From contig JAJTWR010000182.1 in NCBI GenBank assembly GCA_021613335.1, positions 552,501 to 616,500 of the forward strand: a stretch of DNA of 64,000 bases. The letters run 5' to 3'. Numbering within the stretch: the first letter of the stretch is position 1; each line of letters opens with the position of its first letter. The position numbers and the translations under genes are program-made. Source of the DNA: Whitmania pigra (lineage: Eukaryota; Annelida; Clitellata; Hirudinida; Haemopidae). Below the pieces are notes generated by a model. The model made no database searches. It worked only from the letters and a program-made list of their open reading frames with translations, and was not told the origin of the DNA. Of this stretch, positions 1 through 15,748 are shown piece by piece.

Positions 1-1584
1 CCTGAGGATATTTTGCGACTGTTTCTTTTTGTTGAAGCAATGATTCCCGTCTGCACAACTTGTGTTGTTGATTTTGAGGCAGTTCATTTACCTTTTTCAA
101 TGTTTGTTGACTTGCATGCTGTTGTTGTGGTTGTTGTTGTGGCAGATGCATTTGTTGATGTTGTTGTTGTTGTTGCTGCTGCTGACTGTCACATTTCCTA
201 GTCGCCTTGACCTCGAAGTCACGTGATCTCTGCTGACCATTAAGGTGCATCCGACATCCGGTCTTTGCAATTGGAATTGCCGTTGTGGTCTCAACACTAT
301 TATGTTGTAAAATACATTTCTTGCACGGTACTGCTTGCTGTTGTTGTTGTTGTTGATGATGATGATGATGCTGTTGTTGTTGTTGTTGTTGATGATGATG
401 TTGTTGTTGTTGTTGATGATGCTGTTGTTGGAGAACTTTTGGATTCAGTTGTTGTTCGTTCGATGATTTTATGGAGGAGATGAGGATGTCGAATATTGCA
501 TCTGAACCTTGTTCGATGACCTGATGCAGGGCAGTGTACCCCTTCTGTGATTTGCAGAAATGAATTGACCAATCACAATCAATGAATTAACGTCTTACAT
601 TTTTTTTCAGGCAAGTAATAATAATTACGTACGAATAATTAATAATGAATAAATATTAATTAACTTCATCGACTAAAGAATTGTCTTCATTACAGCTAAA
701 ATTCATAAAAAAATCACTAAGATGTTGTTTCTATCATTCAAGATGTCGTCTGTACCACCGAGGTCAAGTGCGCGCCTTATTACCGAACAATATGCGTCGA
801 TGCATCATTATTCGTAACTATGTGCAACGGTGCGTATCGACATCTATCGACGAGGAACGAACATTCATCGATGAGTGTCGAACACAGGATGAACATTCAT
901 CGATAACACAGGATGATCAGTTAGCAGCATTCACGAACCTCGTTCCTGAGACCGATGACTGAGATGTCACGTGACATCATCCCTCCAATCACATCACGAT
1001 CTCCATTCAGGACGGCTTCGAACCACCGAGTTTTCCAAGCTCTTTCCTCCTCCTCATCATCCTCTTGTTCCGCTTGATTTGCATCTTTCCAAGCGACATT
1101 TGTTCCTTCCGGAGTGAATTTCACAGAGTTGCTGACGTCACCGGTCTTGGAGTGATCTTGTTGGAGGCAGTTCAGTCCGTGGTCCTTATTTTTCTTCGTG
1201 AGGGAGAGATGAGTCATTTCGATTGAACTCGGTGTCTCTCTTTTTGGCGGGAATTTGTCGTCGTTGTTTTCGTCGAAGATGTTTTTGTTGTTGTTGTTGG
1301 TGCTTTTGTGCTTCACGACCTGTCCAGTCATGAGAATAACTGACTTGTAAACAAATTTAGTAATAATGAATGATATCAACAATAAAAATAATAATAATAA
1401 TAAATTTTTATCAATAATAAATTTTTATCAATAAAAAAAAATAATAATAATAATAATAACTTAAAATTTCATGAGTGACCTCGTGACCTCCAGAGTTGAA
1501 ATGGTGACCCACCTTTTTGTTGTTCGAGTTGTTCTTATTTTTGAGGCTTTTCAAGCCCTGAATGAGATTCGTGTTGAACTTCAT
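1..1584 (-). CDS. Ankyrin-repeat protein with long polyglutamine tract (partial, runs off left edge)
   Basis: Three exons on the minus strand: 1584-1513 (ATG at 1584), 1343-939 and 544 to beyond base 1. The splice phases are all 0. Exon 1 gives MKFNTNLIQGLKSLKNKN; exon 2 is low-complexity with an acidic stretch (EDDEEEERAWKTRW) leading into an ankyrin-like helix pair. The ankyrin core crosses intron 2: RDISVIGLRNE joins KGYTALHQVIEQGSD, with the typical G-Y-T-A-L-H turn. From about base 440 down to 120 the frame is dominated by CAG/CAA glutamine and CAT histidine codons, then continues open to the window edge. Only one clear ankyrin unit is visible, so the protein may be of the short-ankyrin adaptor type, but I do not recognise the family. 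The donor of exon 2 is GTTCGT. The gene ends outside the window, so length and C-terminus are unknown. Confidence 0.66.
157..431. repeat. CAG/CAA-CAT trinucleotide tracts inside coding exon
   Basis: On the plus strand the sequence is TTG/CTG and GAT repeats at about 157-183 and 336-431. Read on the minus strand in the frame of the ankyrin gene they encode runs of glutamine with blocks of histidine. The mixture of CAA and CAG codons means the tract is interrupted rather than a pure CAG repeat. Confidence 0.85.
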
Positions 1585-2815
1585 ATTAACTGGAAAGTAA
1601 CAAGAATTAAATATATTAACTGGAAAGTAAGAAGATTAAAATTTAATTATTAATTAAAGAAAAATTTTTAAAATGAACTAAAGATAATGTCTTTTTCGGA
1701 ATACTGAGAAGGAGAAATAACTTCAGAAACACGACTCTTTGACTTTGAACAACATCGCAGTTGAAACCCAACTGATGTCAATTTCAAATAATAGCTTATT
1801 TTAATATATCCCAATCATCGAGTCATTAATAGTAATCATTATAATTAGTATATTAATAATATATAATAATAACTTATTAATTTGTCAAATAACATAAGAA
1901 TAATGCCCGTTTAAAATCAGCTGATCTCTTGCAATGGCCTCCATATTTCATCCGAAACGATGCATTAAAAGAAGAACATTCAGCTATAAATTCATGCCTA
2001 TCTCCTCCCCGGGGGTCTCCAATGGCAGCCCTAAGGGACCCCATGGACCAGGGAGGGCTCGATAATATAAAAAACAGAAGGCATCCAAGAAAAACATCTC
2101 ACCACGAAACGATGGCAGAGATACGGCTGACAGAACACTTTTATACTCGACGAAGGGTGACCTTACGAGGCGTGAGAACACCTGTATTACGAGGTCCTCA
2201 GCCGCTCGAATGACAACCTGACTCTCAATGAATGAACGAGCGAATGAACGAAGAAATGAATGAATGAATGAATGAAAGAGAGACAAGTTGAGGTGAGAGG
2301 AATGAAAGAATGAACGAATAAAAGAGATGAAACGGAATGATTGAACGAAGGACCGTTAACAGCATCTCAAGGTCACGTCAAGTGGTTTCTTACCTGACCA
2401 TTTATCACATGCTCATCTGCCGCTCGACCATCCATCACATGCTGATTTCTTAACTGTTCACGTGCATTGCTTCCACAACAACTTTCGATTAATTTTTCCC
2501 GCCCAAAAATTTATTTCGCGCCATTTTTGGTTGCAAAGATTGAACACGAAATTTCTGCGCGTGTCTGACGACGATCGATGGAGTTCCCACGTTTGAATTA
2601 AAAAAAATTGCAGATGTCTTTCTCAAAGACAAGTTGAATATAAATAATTCTGCAGTTAATTCGAAGACTAATTTATGAATTAACATAAAAATATATTATT
2701 TCATTCAATTAGCGACAGCTTCAATCAACAATCAGCCAAATCGTCTTTATTGTAAACAACAGACACACGTGAAGTCGAGAGTTTTACATAAAACAACAAC
2801 AATATACAACAACAC
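1585..2815. other. Intergenic, no supported gene
   Basis: AT-rich DNA upstream of the ankyrin gene start. A more GC-rich patch lies at about 1930-2220 and is open in two frames, but neither frame resembles a known protein and there are no convincing splice partners. GAAT-type tetranucleotide repeats occur at about 2227-2280. The region probably contains the promoter of the minus-strand ankyrin gene, but no core element stands out. Confidence 0.5.
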
Positions 2816-2905
2816 CTTATAACAACAACAACAACAACAACAACAACAGACAACAGACAACAGACAACGACAACAGACAACGACACCGATAACGACAACA
2901 ACAAC
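2816..2905. repeat. (ACA)n microsatellite
   Basis: About 35 bases of nearly pure CAA/ACA repeat followed by ACAGACA variants. It lies in non-coding DNA. Confidence 0.85.
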
Positions 2906-3030
2906 AACTGACTTCAAGTGTTGATTTGAGGACAGCATGAATATCTTCTTCGACAGGTGAACGTCGTCAAGAAACCATTTAACACCTCACCAATCTTAAA
3001 AAGGTCTTCATTGACCAGTCAGAATTCCCA

Positions 3031-3437
<407 letters not shown>

Positions 3438-3689
3438 TCATCATTATCAATCACAAGTAAATAAGGCATAATTTAGTGCCGGTGGAATATTGGTTGGTGT
3501 TTCCATCGAGTTGGAAGGTGATCCTGTGGATAAATATTTGCCTCCAACCGAAACAATCGAAGCATCCCATGGGCTCCCAACCTACCCACTCACCCCCTGC
3601 TCTGTGAGGGCAACGTGGTCTGTGACGTTGTTGCTGCAGTAATTTATTGCGTTGATGTAATTGCTCTCCTGTAATCAGGTAATTGCATG

Positions 3690-3865
3690 ATCAATCAATC
3701 AATCAAGCAATCAATCAATCGAGAAAACAATCAATTAATCAAACAGCCAATCAATCAAATAATTGATTGACCAATCAATTAACCAATCTTTCAATAAACC
3801 AATCAATTAACCAATCTTTCAATAAACCAATCAATTAACCAATCTTTCAATAAACCAATCAATTA
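3690..3865. repeat. AATC-type repeats and 28-bp tandem repeat
   Basis: Bases 3690-3770 are loosely repeated CAAT units. Bases 3771-3864 hold three tandem copies of a 28-bp unit that begins CCAATCAATTAACCAATC, plus part of a fourth. Non-coding. Confidence 0.8.
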
Positions 3866-4018
3866 ATAATATCTATTTGTCAACTTAATGAATAATTTAG
3901 TTTATTTTATCGAGTTGTCGTTGTTGTTGTTGCTTATGTTTTTGACATTAGAATAATATGTTGTTTTTGTTATAATAATAATATTAACAATAACAACCTT
4001 AATATGGCCAATAATAGC

Positions 4019-4110
4019 GATAATGATGACGATGACGTTGACAACGTTGATAATAATGAGGACGATGATGGTGACGACGATGATGACGGCGAGGATGATG
4101 ATGATTTTTG
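4019..4110. repeat. GAT/GAC-rich imperfect microsatellite
   Basis: Imperfect GATGAC and GAT repeats, with no recognisable coding context on either strand. Confidence 0.75.
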
Positions 4111-4829
4111 TAATCTCGACTCGTTGTTATCTCGAAGCGATGTGAGAGTAAAGCCAGGCTTTGTCGCAGGTCGAAATGAATAGCTTAATTAATTCATAAC
4201 ACGTCACAACTTACATGACGATTATTTATTGTTCAACTGATTAATACTTTCACTGGGCCATCCATCGTCTTCATTTATTCATTCATTCATTCATTCATTC
4301 ATTCATTAAACCAATCAATAAATTAATCACTAAATCAAAGGTTCAATCAATATATCAATGCATCACTCATCGAATTCGAATGAACGAAGAAGAGTATTAA
4401 TTAATTAAATGAATTAAGTCATTAAATGAATTAATTAAATATCAGTACATTTAAATAATTCCACTTTATTTACTCATTTATTCATTCATTCATTCACGAT
4501 TTCTCTTTAATAATTCACCACGTGCACTGGTCACACAATATCGTGCACTGGCTCTCAACTCGAAGCGTGCGAAAGAAACTTGGCGCCGATAGACACGTGC
4601 CTCTCAGCAGAGTTCAAGGTCTTCTGCAGGTTGCCATGGCACCGATGAGATGCAAACTTTCCCATGTCACCGAGTCATTGTCCTTACTAGGGCATTTCAT
4701 CTCCTCAACTTTTCGTCCTGTAAATTTCACCTATTTCTTCGCCACTGGTCTGCCACCACGTGACCATCACATGACCACGCTATTGCCTCAACATCGTAAC
4801 ATTATCACATCATATTAGCAACGACATCA
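4111..4829. other. Intergenic; (ATTC)n run, otherwise nothing recognised
   Basis: An ATTC tetranucleotide run occupies about 4274-4306. An open frame at 4522-4818 on the plus strand has normal composition but matches no family I recognise and has no obvious splice partners, so it is not called as a gene. Confidence 0.5.
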
Positions 4830-5022
4830 AATAATAACATCACTTAATAATAACATCATAACATAATAACATCACCACATAGTAACACCATCACATAATA
4901 ACATCATCACATAATAACATCATCACATAATAACATCACCACATAATAACACCATCACATAATAACATCATCACATAATAACATCATCACATAATAACAT
5001 CATCACATAATAACACCATCAC
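4830..5022. repeat. 18-bp minisatellite
   Basis: About ten tandem copies of an 18-bp unit, consensus ACATCATCACATAATAAC, with single-base variants such as ACACCATCACATAATAAC. Non-coding. Confidence 0.88.
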
Positions 5023-5233
5023 AGGGACCACACAGCATGTACGTTTGATTGCTTTCCTGATCTGACAATGTTTGTTTGGACGTTCAGTGTCCTCGTGTTG
5101 TTGTGCCGTTGTGCTGTTGTGCAAACCTTTCGAATTGCACGTGTTCTTTCCCGCTTCTTACAACCTGCCTGCCTCCGTTTGTATCAAGGAAGCAAGGACA
5201 TCAGCATCATCTTAACAAGAGCGTTAACAGCGA

Positions 5234-5312
5234 TGATGACGATGACGTCTACGACGATGACGCTGACGGTGATGATAACGATGACACTGACGATGATGAT
5301 GATGATGATGAC
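5234..5312. repeat. (GAT)n microsatellite
   Basis: Imperfect GAT/GAC repeat becoming pure GAT at 5295-5310. The flanking open frames on the plus strand show no recognisable domain. Confidence 0.8.
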
Positions 5313-5431
5313 AAATATCTTCTTTTTTTTTGACAATTCATTTGCTCGACCATAAAACAATCAGAATAAAAATGATTGTGCAAACAGCAGCATTGGAATG
5401 AAAAAACATTTTAAAGACGTCATGAGATGTG

Positions 5432-5453
5432 AATAATAATAATAATAATAATA

Positions 5454-5515
<62 letters not shown>

Positions 5516-5553
5516 TAATAATAATAATAATAACAATAATAAATAAATAAATA
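5432..5553. repeat. (AAT)n microsatellite
   Basis: About 120 bases of AAT with a few AAC and AAAT interruptions. It is the complement of the ATT tract that begins 200 bases further on. Confidence 0.92.
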
Positions 5554-5753
5554 ATTTAAATAAATAAGCAATTAATTGCGAACAAGAATTTATCGGACGA
5601 CTTTTTGGACAAGTTCATTGAAATATTTGAAGAGAAATGAAGCTTCAAACACCGACCTAAGAGGAACAAACCAGGATTTAACGTCTGATATTGAATCCGC
5701 CGAGGATATAAATTTAATAACCTCCTTGTCTTATTATTTTCCTACTTTTATCT

Positions 5754-5993
<240 letters not shown>

Positions 5994-8094
5994 ATATTAT
6001 TTATGTTCATTATTTATGTTTTATCAATATTATTTTTGGCGCCGTCATTTATGAACTTTTAGCGCATCGTGTCAACAAGATGAATTCGTAGAAGTAATTG
6101 GTGAAGTATTTTTAGATTGTTTTCAGAATGGATTTCTTGAACTATTTTGTGATATTCATGTTAAATTATGTCGATAATATTATTATTGTTTAGTTATTAT
6201 TCCACAGCTCATTGTTACATTATTGGTGCGTCATAATTATAATTCAGTAATATCGTTAACAACTAATTTGTAATTTGTAATATGGGTAACTTTATTTTCT
6301 TATTATTCATCATTTGATATCGTGAATTAAACAGTTATGACCAAGTGATGTTTATATCTATTTTATACTGATCACGTAATTCATTAACTCGCTTTTGTTA
6401 AAACAATAACTAACTTAAATCTAATTAACAATCACACCTTTTATAATGTTTGTAGAATTGTCGTTTTAGCACATATCTCAACTTAATTTCAAGTTAGCTA
6501 AAACAAAAGTGATGACAAAGTTTTGGTCATTTGTGCTGCTGAATGAAGGAGTGTTTGACAAACGGCTTTAATATCGAGATTCCACTTTTCAATATGGCGA
6601 CCTCTGCATACTCGACTTCTCACTCTCTTTCCGGGAGCCTCTGTCGTCTGCTTCATCGCGCCTTTACAGCGTGATCGAAGGAAATAATTTCATTGTTGGA
6701 TATCAATAATTTTTCCGCAATGTTTTCATTTCATTGCCTCGTAAAGTAAATCTTATGTTTACAATCGTTTCCGATGTTTGCCTCTCTTTGTATTTGCTGA
6801 GGTCACGTGTTGCCGTTGCTATGACGTTGGCAATGGAGATGATTAATGCTGTATTTTAAGTTAAATTAATATATAGTATGTAGTAATATATAATCTAATA
6901 ATATATAACATAAATATTAGTTACTTTAAGTTAAACATTTCCGGAATGTTTTGTTTTATCGATCAGAACATAAACAAAGATATAAAAAACTAAAATGTAA
7001 GAAATCTGAAATTCAGCCCAAAGGCCAGTCCTAAAGGATTGATAAACCGCTATTTGGACAACCCATTCCATATTTTACACTAAGTTTTACTTCCATGGGG
7101 CATTTGTTCTGTTGTTGTTTTCAATAAAAATGTGGAATGGAAGAATATTTTAAGAATATTTCGTTGCACGTGTCTTTGAAATAGTGTGGATTATTTTTTA
7201 AATAATAATAATAATAGCGATTCAACAATGTTTTAGTAAAGTTTAAAAGTGCATTTCAAGTCGGACCAGTTCGATTGCAGGATTATTTAAAAACATTTTA
7301 GACCTCAACTTTCAAATGCAGAGATATTTTTATATTTATTTAATTTACACATTTTTGCGATTGGGCGAAGCTTAATATCGGACTTTACAAATGAATGTTG
7401 GTATTTTGGGGTGGATGGGAATGACTGATTATGCAACGGTGATGGTTTTATGAATCATTTTATAATTAAACAAGCCCACATTCAAAGATCAAGTTTATAC
7501 TTAGAAACACTTGCATGCAATGAATTTACGTGCATTGAGAATTACAGGGAAAGTGAAGAGCAACATCTAAGTATAAATACAAGCACCTCGTACGTATTTT
7601 TGCTGGAGATTAAGCACGACCATCATCATTACTTGTGAGATAAAACGAAGGAGTGATAATTTCGAAAAAGAGCGGATGATGAACATAAGGAGGAGATGTA
7701 TGGATGGTTGCATCAGGTTATTAGGTGGATCTGGCGGCCTCGTGTGGCAGATAATTCTTTGTTAGGATGGTCTGATTAAAGTTTTAGTGAACGCGATGTG
7801 TTTCAATTTTTATTTTTATTTTCTTATCGGGTTGACCCTTGATCTTTGCTTCTGCAACCCATTTCATTCCTCCATTTCCTTCACTTCTTCACTTCAATCT
7901 CACTCCAATTCATTCCTTCCTCAATCATCTGCACTCCTTGGTTTTTCAACTCTTCCCTTTATCTCATTGGTGATTCAAAATGAGTGAAAGGATCTGACGG
8001 TGGCTTCATTGGCCGGGATGATGAAGACAATGAATGATGATTAGTTGGTCACATGACCGCTGGATTTATGGACGACATACGTGGTCAGTTAAGA
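5994..8094. other. Intergenic, nothing recognised
   Basis: AT-rich sequence with short scattered open frames and no codon pattern, domain or splice-site set that supports a gene. A slightly GC-richer patch at about 6570-6700 has several CG dinucleotides and could be regulatory. Confidence 0.5.
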
Positions 8095-8186
8095 GATGGA
8101 TAGATGGATGGGTGGCTGGATAGATGGGTGGATGGATGGGTGGATGGACGGACGGACGGAGGGATGGATGGATGGATGGGTAGGTG
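8095..8186. repeat. (GATG)n tetranucleotide repeat
   Basis: Imperfect GATGGATG repeat with GGAC variants in the middle. Non-coding. Confidence 0.85.
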
Positions 8187-10827
8187 GTCAGTCAGAGGAT
8201 ATAAATCCGTCCAATTAACAAAAGCCCATCTTTTATGGAATGACATCGTACCGTTCTCTTTTTTGCGTTGTTAATTAGGATTTTAAGTTCATTTAAACGT
8301 CATCTCCAAATTCAGAGTGTTCGAATAATTAGTGTCGTCGTTAGCTGCACGTCATAATTATTGGTATAATTATTCGAAATAAAATTACAAAAGAGATTTA
8401 TTCAAGTCCAATTATGTCCCGCTAATCAATTTATACTTGAAAGTTACAGACTGGGCGATAATGAATGATGACAGAAAAAAGGAATTTATTTTCTTCAACT
8501 TTGACAGCGGCCAAGAGACTCTGACAGGACAAAATGCAGCGTTTAATCGCTCGCCTGATCCTTAACTAAGCATTCAGACGTAAGCTTTTCTCTTAAATCT
8601 TTTTCTTGACAATTCTTACTCTACCGTTGTCTACCGTTTGCATTTTCATTGAGATCAGACGATTAATAATACGATTAAGTGTTAAATTATTAACAATAAT
8701 AAGATGGCAAGCTAGACATTGGAACTCGTTGTAATCCTGGCCTTCCTGGATGGAAGGAATGAACTCTTTTCTGATTTCAAATCAGTCTGATTATCAAAAG
8801 TGAATTTACGTCGAGTTTGTGGTGCTTTCTCGAATGCATGGAATCCCGAGGGAAGTGTGAGGAGTTCTTCTTCTGTTCACTTTAATGCCTCTTAAGCTCA
8901 ATTTGCTGCTAATGGTCTGCTCGGTTCATGCGACCAGAATGGTCCGAGGAGTTCTGCACGAGTTTCTCGTAACTAGGAAGGGTGAAATTGGACGATCCAT
9001 TCCAATATGGCTGAAAATAATGTCTGCTTTCAAATGCCCCATGTTCGCGCCATTAAAAATAATCTTCAATCATGTCTGCCATGCATCACGGCGGATGTGT
9101 TCGTGCAGATCATGCTCATGGAAATTCATAACTTTTATCAGTTTTATTATTTATACTAAGTAATTTAGTTAAGCAAACTAACTCTAAACATAAATTAATG
9201 ACTTTTGGTTTGAAATGGTTGCTGGCACAAGTCAAATTAATTTTGCCAGCAATATCTTTACAATAAACACAGTAAGATCATCAGAAAGCTGTCAGAAAAT
9301 CAAGGGCACGTTGCTAATATCGAGCGTTTGATGGCGAACAGATCTTTCGCTCGGAGAAACAAAAGATTCCTTTGAAACTTTTACTTGCTACATTGATCCT
9401 GAAAGGAAGGAATCCCAAAACGTCCCTGAATTTTCTTTCCGCGTGGAAAACACGTCGTCGAAAATTAATTCCGGATGTAAATAATGATCGAAATTTCCGG
9501 GAAAATTAACTTTCACTTTCTCCTTCACTGCGGATGTTTCCTGCTCTACGAACGGAGTGAATGCCAAGCGCATTTATTAAATCTCTAAAAGTAAAAAATA
9601 AGATGCAAGACTTTTTATGCAAACATATTTACGGCAATATTTTAAAGACATCGATTCTGATCATTTGTGTCCATCGCTCAACCTCTGAAATCCATCTTCC
9701 AATTATCTTTCAAATGAGAATTTATTCCGAATTCAGAGCAATAAATCTTTAAACCTGACCGGTGGAATAAAAACTGGAGCTGATCATTAAACGGAGTCTG
9801 AATTACTTTTTTTTCTCTGATTTCTTTGCGAAATCATTTAAAAAGTTTGTCTCCATTTCCGTAGAATCCCGCTCCGTGTACGATTCTCACCAATCCTTGT
9901 CATCCAACTTCAGGAAGATTATCATCCCCTTTCAACGGAACATAGAAAAGGACAAATAGTTGGCCACGAGAATTTTGTTGGTAGACCACCTGAGCCAGTT
10001 CCTCTCAAAGGTAATTTAGGAATCTTTGTCACGAAGGCGTGCCGCCTAATTCCTAAATAAAATGTCTCTAACGACCTCTCCCATGATCACGCGTTGCCCA
10101 ACGCGTCATCCCTCTGAGGGGGCCTAGGACGAAATGGGCGGTTTTTGTCCCTGCCCTAATGAGCCGCGATGGACGATGGAAATATGGCCGCGAATACTTT
10201 AAATCCGCGCCAGATTTTCTATCCATAATTCAATGGGTCCGCAGACGAACTTTTTCAATGGGACCTCAAGAAAACGTCCCCGACAGTCACCAGTTGCATG
10301 GAATGAGTGATTGATTTGTGGAAGCGGAGAAATTATTTTCAAAAGCTTTTCCACGTCTAAACCCATGATGCTGATCACTGTATCTGGGGAGTTGCAGACT
10401 TCGGTCGGCATTATTTTTCAGTGGAAAATGATCTCCATCAATCCACATCGGTCAATCAACAGATGTGCCTCCTTTGTCCGAGCCAACCAAACTTCGTGCT
10501 CGCCATATTGCCATATTGCCAGTTTGGCATAAACACAAGTTTGGTCTGGTTGTGCAATGTACTCGTAATTGTTTTCTTTAACGTTGAGATTATTAAACTT
10601 TCTTTGAGGCTTGTAATAACGATTTTAAGGTATTTTGTCATGTTTTAATGTTTAATTGACGTAAATTATGTTTAAATTATGGAAATGGTGACAATCGCTG
10701 AGATCCACTGAAATGATTCTAAAGACAGCTGAAATATTGTTTTCGTGGAGACAATGGCAGCTACAGGACCCACAACAACGACGATGATGATGATGACGAC
10801 CATAATAATGACAATCCAAATCATCAC
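8187..10827. other. Intergenic downstream of LIAS, no supported gene
   Basis: Small open frames occur at 8885-9163 (+), 9388-9573 (-) and 10199-10411 (-), but none shows a recognisable family or joins to neighbouring exons. A GC-richer stretch at 9990-10170 contains a short palindrome-like ACGCGTTGCCCAACGCGT. The 3' untranslated region of the minus-strand lipoyl synthase gene must lie just left of 10828. Confidence 0.5.
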
Positions 10828-13744
<2,917 letters not shown>

Positions 13745-14289
13745 TTCAGAAAAATAAAAAAACGAATTAGATGAAGGCAGGTGAATTGAAAGAAGACCTT
13801 CGTAAACTCCACCGATAGTAACACACGACTTTGAAACTGATTTGTTTACACTGAATAATTTAACAATGTCTTTGTATGTTGAAAAAGACTTCAAGCTTCA
13901 AGACACTATTTCTGGTTTTATTTAAGGTCCATTTTAAAATTAAATAAAAAATTATTCGAAAGTTTCGTAAAGCGTCTGCAGCTGCAGGCAAAACACAAAT
14001 AACGACAACTTTCGGCTTTCGTCTCCCAGTTTTGAAATATGAATCAATTATTTCATGGTAGCAATTTCTACTAAATTCCTTGAGAGCCAAAACTACATGG
14101 CAACTAGTTTAAAAATGTAATTTGACTGAAAATATAGACTCAATCTATATAATAAATATTTTCTAGCCAATAATTGCTCCAGGTCAAACATTTTGAATCA
14201 GCTTCAGCAGACGCTAATATTGGAATCTTGCTAGGTCTCAGTCACACCACAAACAGTGCCGGATCTAGAGTATATATAGTATAGATCAT
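13745..14289. other. Upstream of LIAS, no gene
   Basis: AT-rich sequence upstream of the lipoyl synthase start. It should include the promoter of that minus-strand gene, but no core motif is evident. Confidence 0.45.
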
Positions 14290-14306
14290 AGTAGTTTTAT
14301 TGACAT

Positions 14307-14487
14307 TTATCGGTGGATCTGCAAGAACAGAAGTGGCTTACTCTAAGCCCTTTACAATATTACTATAACTAATTAATGCATTTCATTATTCTAATATTTT
14401 TCATTTTTTACTAACTTACTAACACTAACTAAAGTCCAAATCATCTCAGTTATGCAACGGACTATAATCAAATAAATAAATAAATAA
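14307..14487 (+). mobile_element. Truncated non-LTR retrotransposon copy with (AAAT)n tail and 17-bp target duplication
   Basis: The 181-bp insert ends in AAATAAATAAATAAATAA and is bracketed by AGTAGTTTTATTGACAT (14290-14306) and AGTAGTTTTATTGTCAT (14488-14504), a 17-bp direct repeat with one mismatch. Its 3' end, GTTATGCAACGGACTATAAT, is shared with the inverted copy near 24.0 kb. Target duplication plus simple-repeat tail is the hallmark of LINE-mediated insertion; whether this is a 5'-truncated LINE or a SINE cannot be told from the sequence. Confidence 0.82.
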
Positions 14488-14728
14488 AGTAGTTTTATTG
14501 TCATAAAGTGGCTTTTTGGTCCTATTCTTAAGAAAGAAATTAACATCCACAATGTACTTTTTAGGTTTTCAAGTAATGTTTGTAATTTACTTTGCAAATC
14601 ATAACTAAATTATTCCACAAAGTTTGGTATTCGTTAACATCTGTTTTCTTCTTGTTCGTAATGTTGCTGTGGCAAAAAACCGATCACATCAACAAAAAAG
14701 TGGGATCTTGCAAAAAATGAAAGATAAT

Positions 14729-15748
14729 TACCGTTTCCCTGAAAATAAGACAGTGTCTTATGTTAATTTTTGCTCCAAAAGACGTGCTAGGGCTTGTATT
14801 TTCATAATCAACAACCCACCAGAACATTTTTCATCTTACACAAATTATTAAGCTAAAAGATGCAAGGAGTATGGTTATGATAATTTATTAAAAAATTTAA
14901 TATTTTACAAAAATGTTAGAAAATCCATCAGCCAGAGTAATTTTTTTAAATTAGTCAAATACGTTCATATCAACTTCTTCTGGAGCGTTATTATAAATCT
15001 CCAAACTCTGAGTTCTTGCCTGAATTTCTTGCGAATCCATTTCCCAGAGAACTATTGGTTTCAATCTCTCACTTTTAGCAAGAGAACTTCGTGCTCATGT
15101 ACTCTGCCGCATTGGCAACACAACTGTCAGTGATTTGACACACTGAATTCTTAACCCAACTCACAACATCTAGCAGGTTAGGCTTCTTAGCATTTCCCTC
15201 GTCTAACTGTTAACTGAGGTCATCATACTATGCTCGCCATTTGAGGGTCATTCGGATATTTGACTTATTTTCTTTACAAAGCTGTAAGATTCTTGTCCAG
15301 TGAGTCTTCCACGATTTCTGTCTTGCATTCGATGGAATAGCTTTTTCTTGTTGCACTCATTTTGTCTAAATAAGGTAATGTCGAAATAACTATAATATTA
15401 ATGGTTGTAATAAATCTGTTACATATTCGATTCACTGAATCAAGGATATTCATAAACACAGTCCGATGCTACTATGTTCATATTGGTTGTCTGTTTACCG
15501 TGTCTGCTTACCTGTTTACATCTTACACGGCAATACGGCAATTTTCTATACTAATATTTCACTAAAAGTTTACTGATATTAAATTAATGGCTTACAATCC
15601 AACTTATTATTGTGTTGCAACAGACCTTAAATTCCGGCTAACGATAATAACGAAGCTCTAGTTGTTCAGGGCTTATTTTCGGGGTAAGGCTTGCATTACG
15701 AGCATCTTGAGAAATCATGCTAGGGCTTATTTTCGGAGAAACACGGTA
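14729..15748 (-). mobile_element. Decayed pogo/Tigger-like DNA transposon
   Basis: The ends are inverted: left TACCGTTTCCCTGAAAATAA, right (reverse complement) TACCGTGTTTCTCCGAAAAT, each starting at a TA that could be the target duplication. The interior, on the minus strand, holds a broken helix-turn-helix reading frame (15360 to about 15180) of the CENP-B/Jerky/pogo type. Length is about 1.0 kb, too short for a full transposase, so the element is internally deleted or non-autonomous. Confidence 0.7.
15180..15360 (-). pseudogene. Pogo/Jerky-type N-terminal DNA-binding domain, frameshifted
   Basis: Minus-strand frame beginning MSATRKSYSIECKTEIVED, typical of the psq/CENP-B helix-turn-helix of pogo-class transposases and their domesticated relatives. 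It hits a stop after LTAL, and the continuation (CKENKSNIRMTLKWRA, then stops) is in another frame. No DDE domain is visible downstream. It is a relic of the enclosing element's transposase. Confidence 0.6.

Noticed and set aside
1929..2286. Overlapping open frames on opposite strands in a GC-richer patch
   Set aside because: Neither has a recognisable domain, splice partner or codon signature; the minus-strand one includes translation of a GAAT repeat.
4830..5022. Possible CRISPR-like array (18-bp units)
   Set aside because: There are no unique spacers between units and the context is a eukaryotic genome; it is a simple minisatellite.
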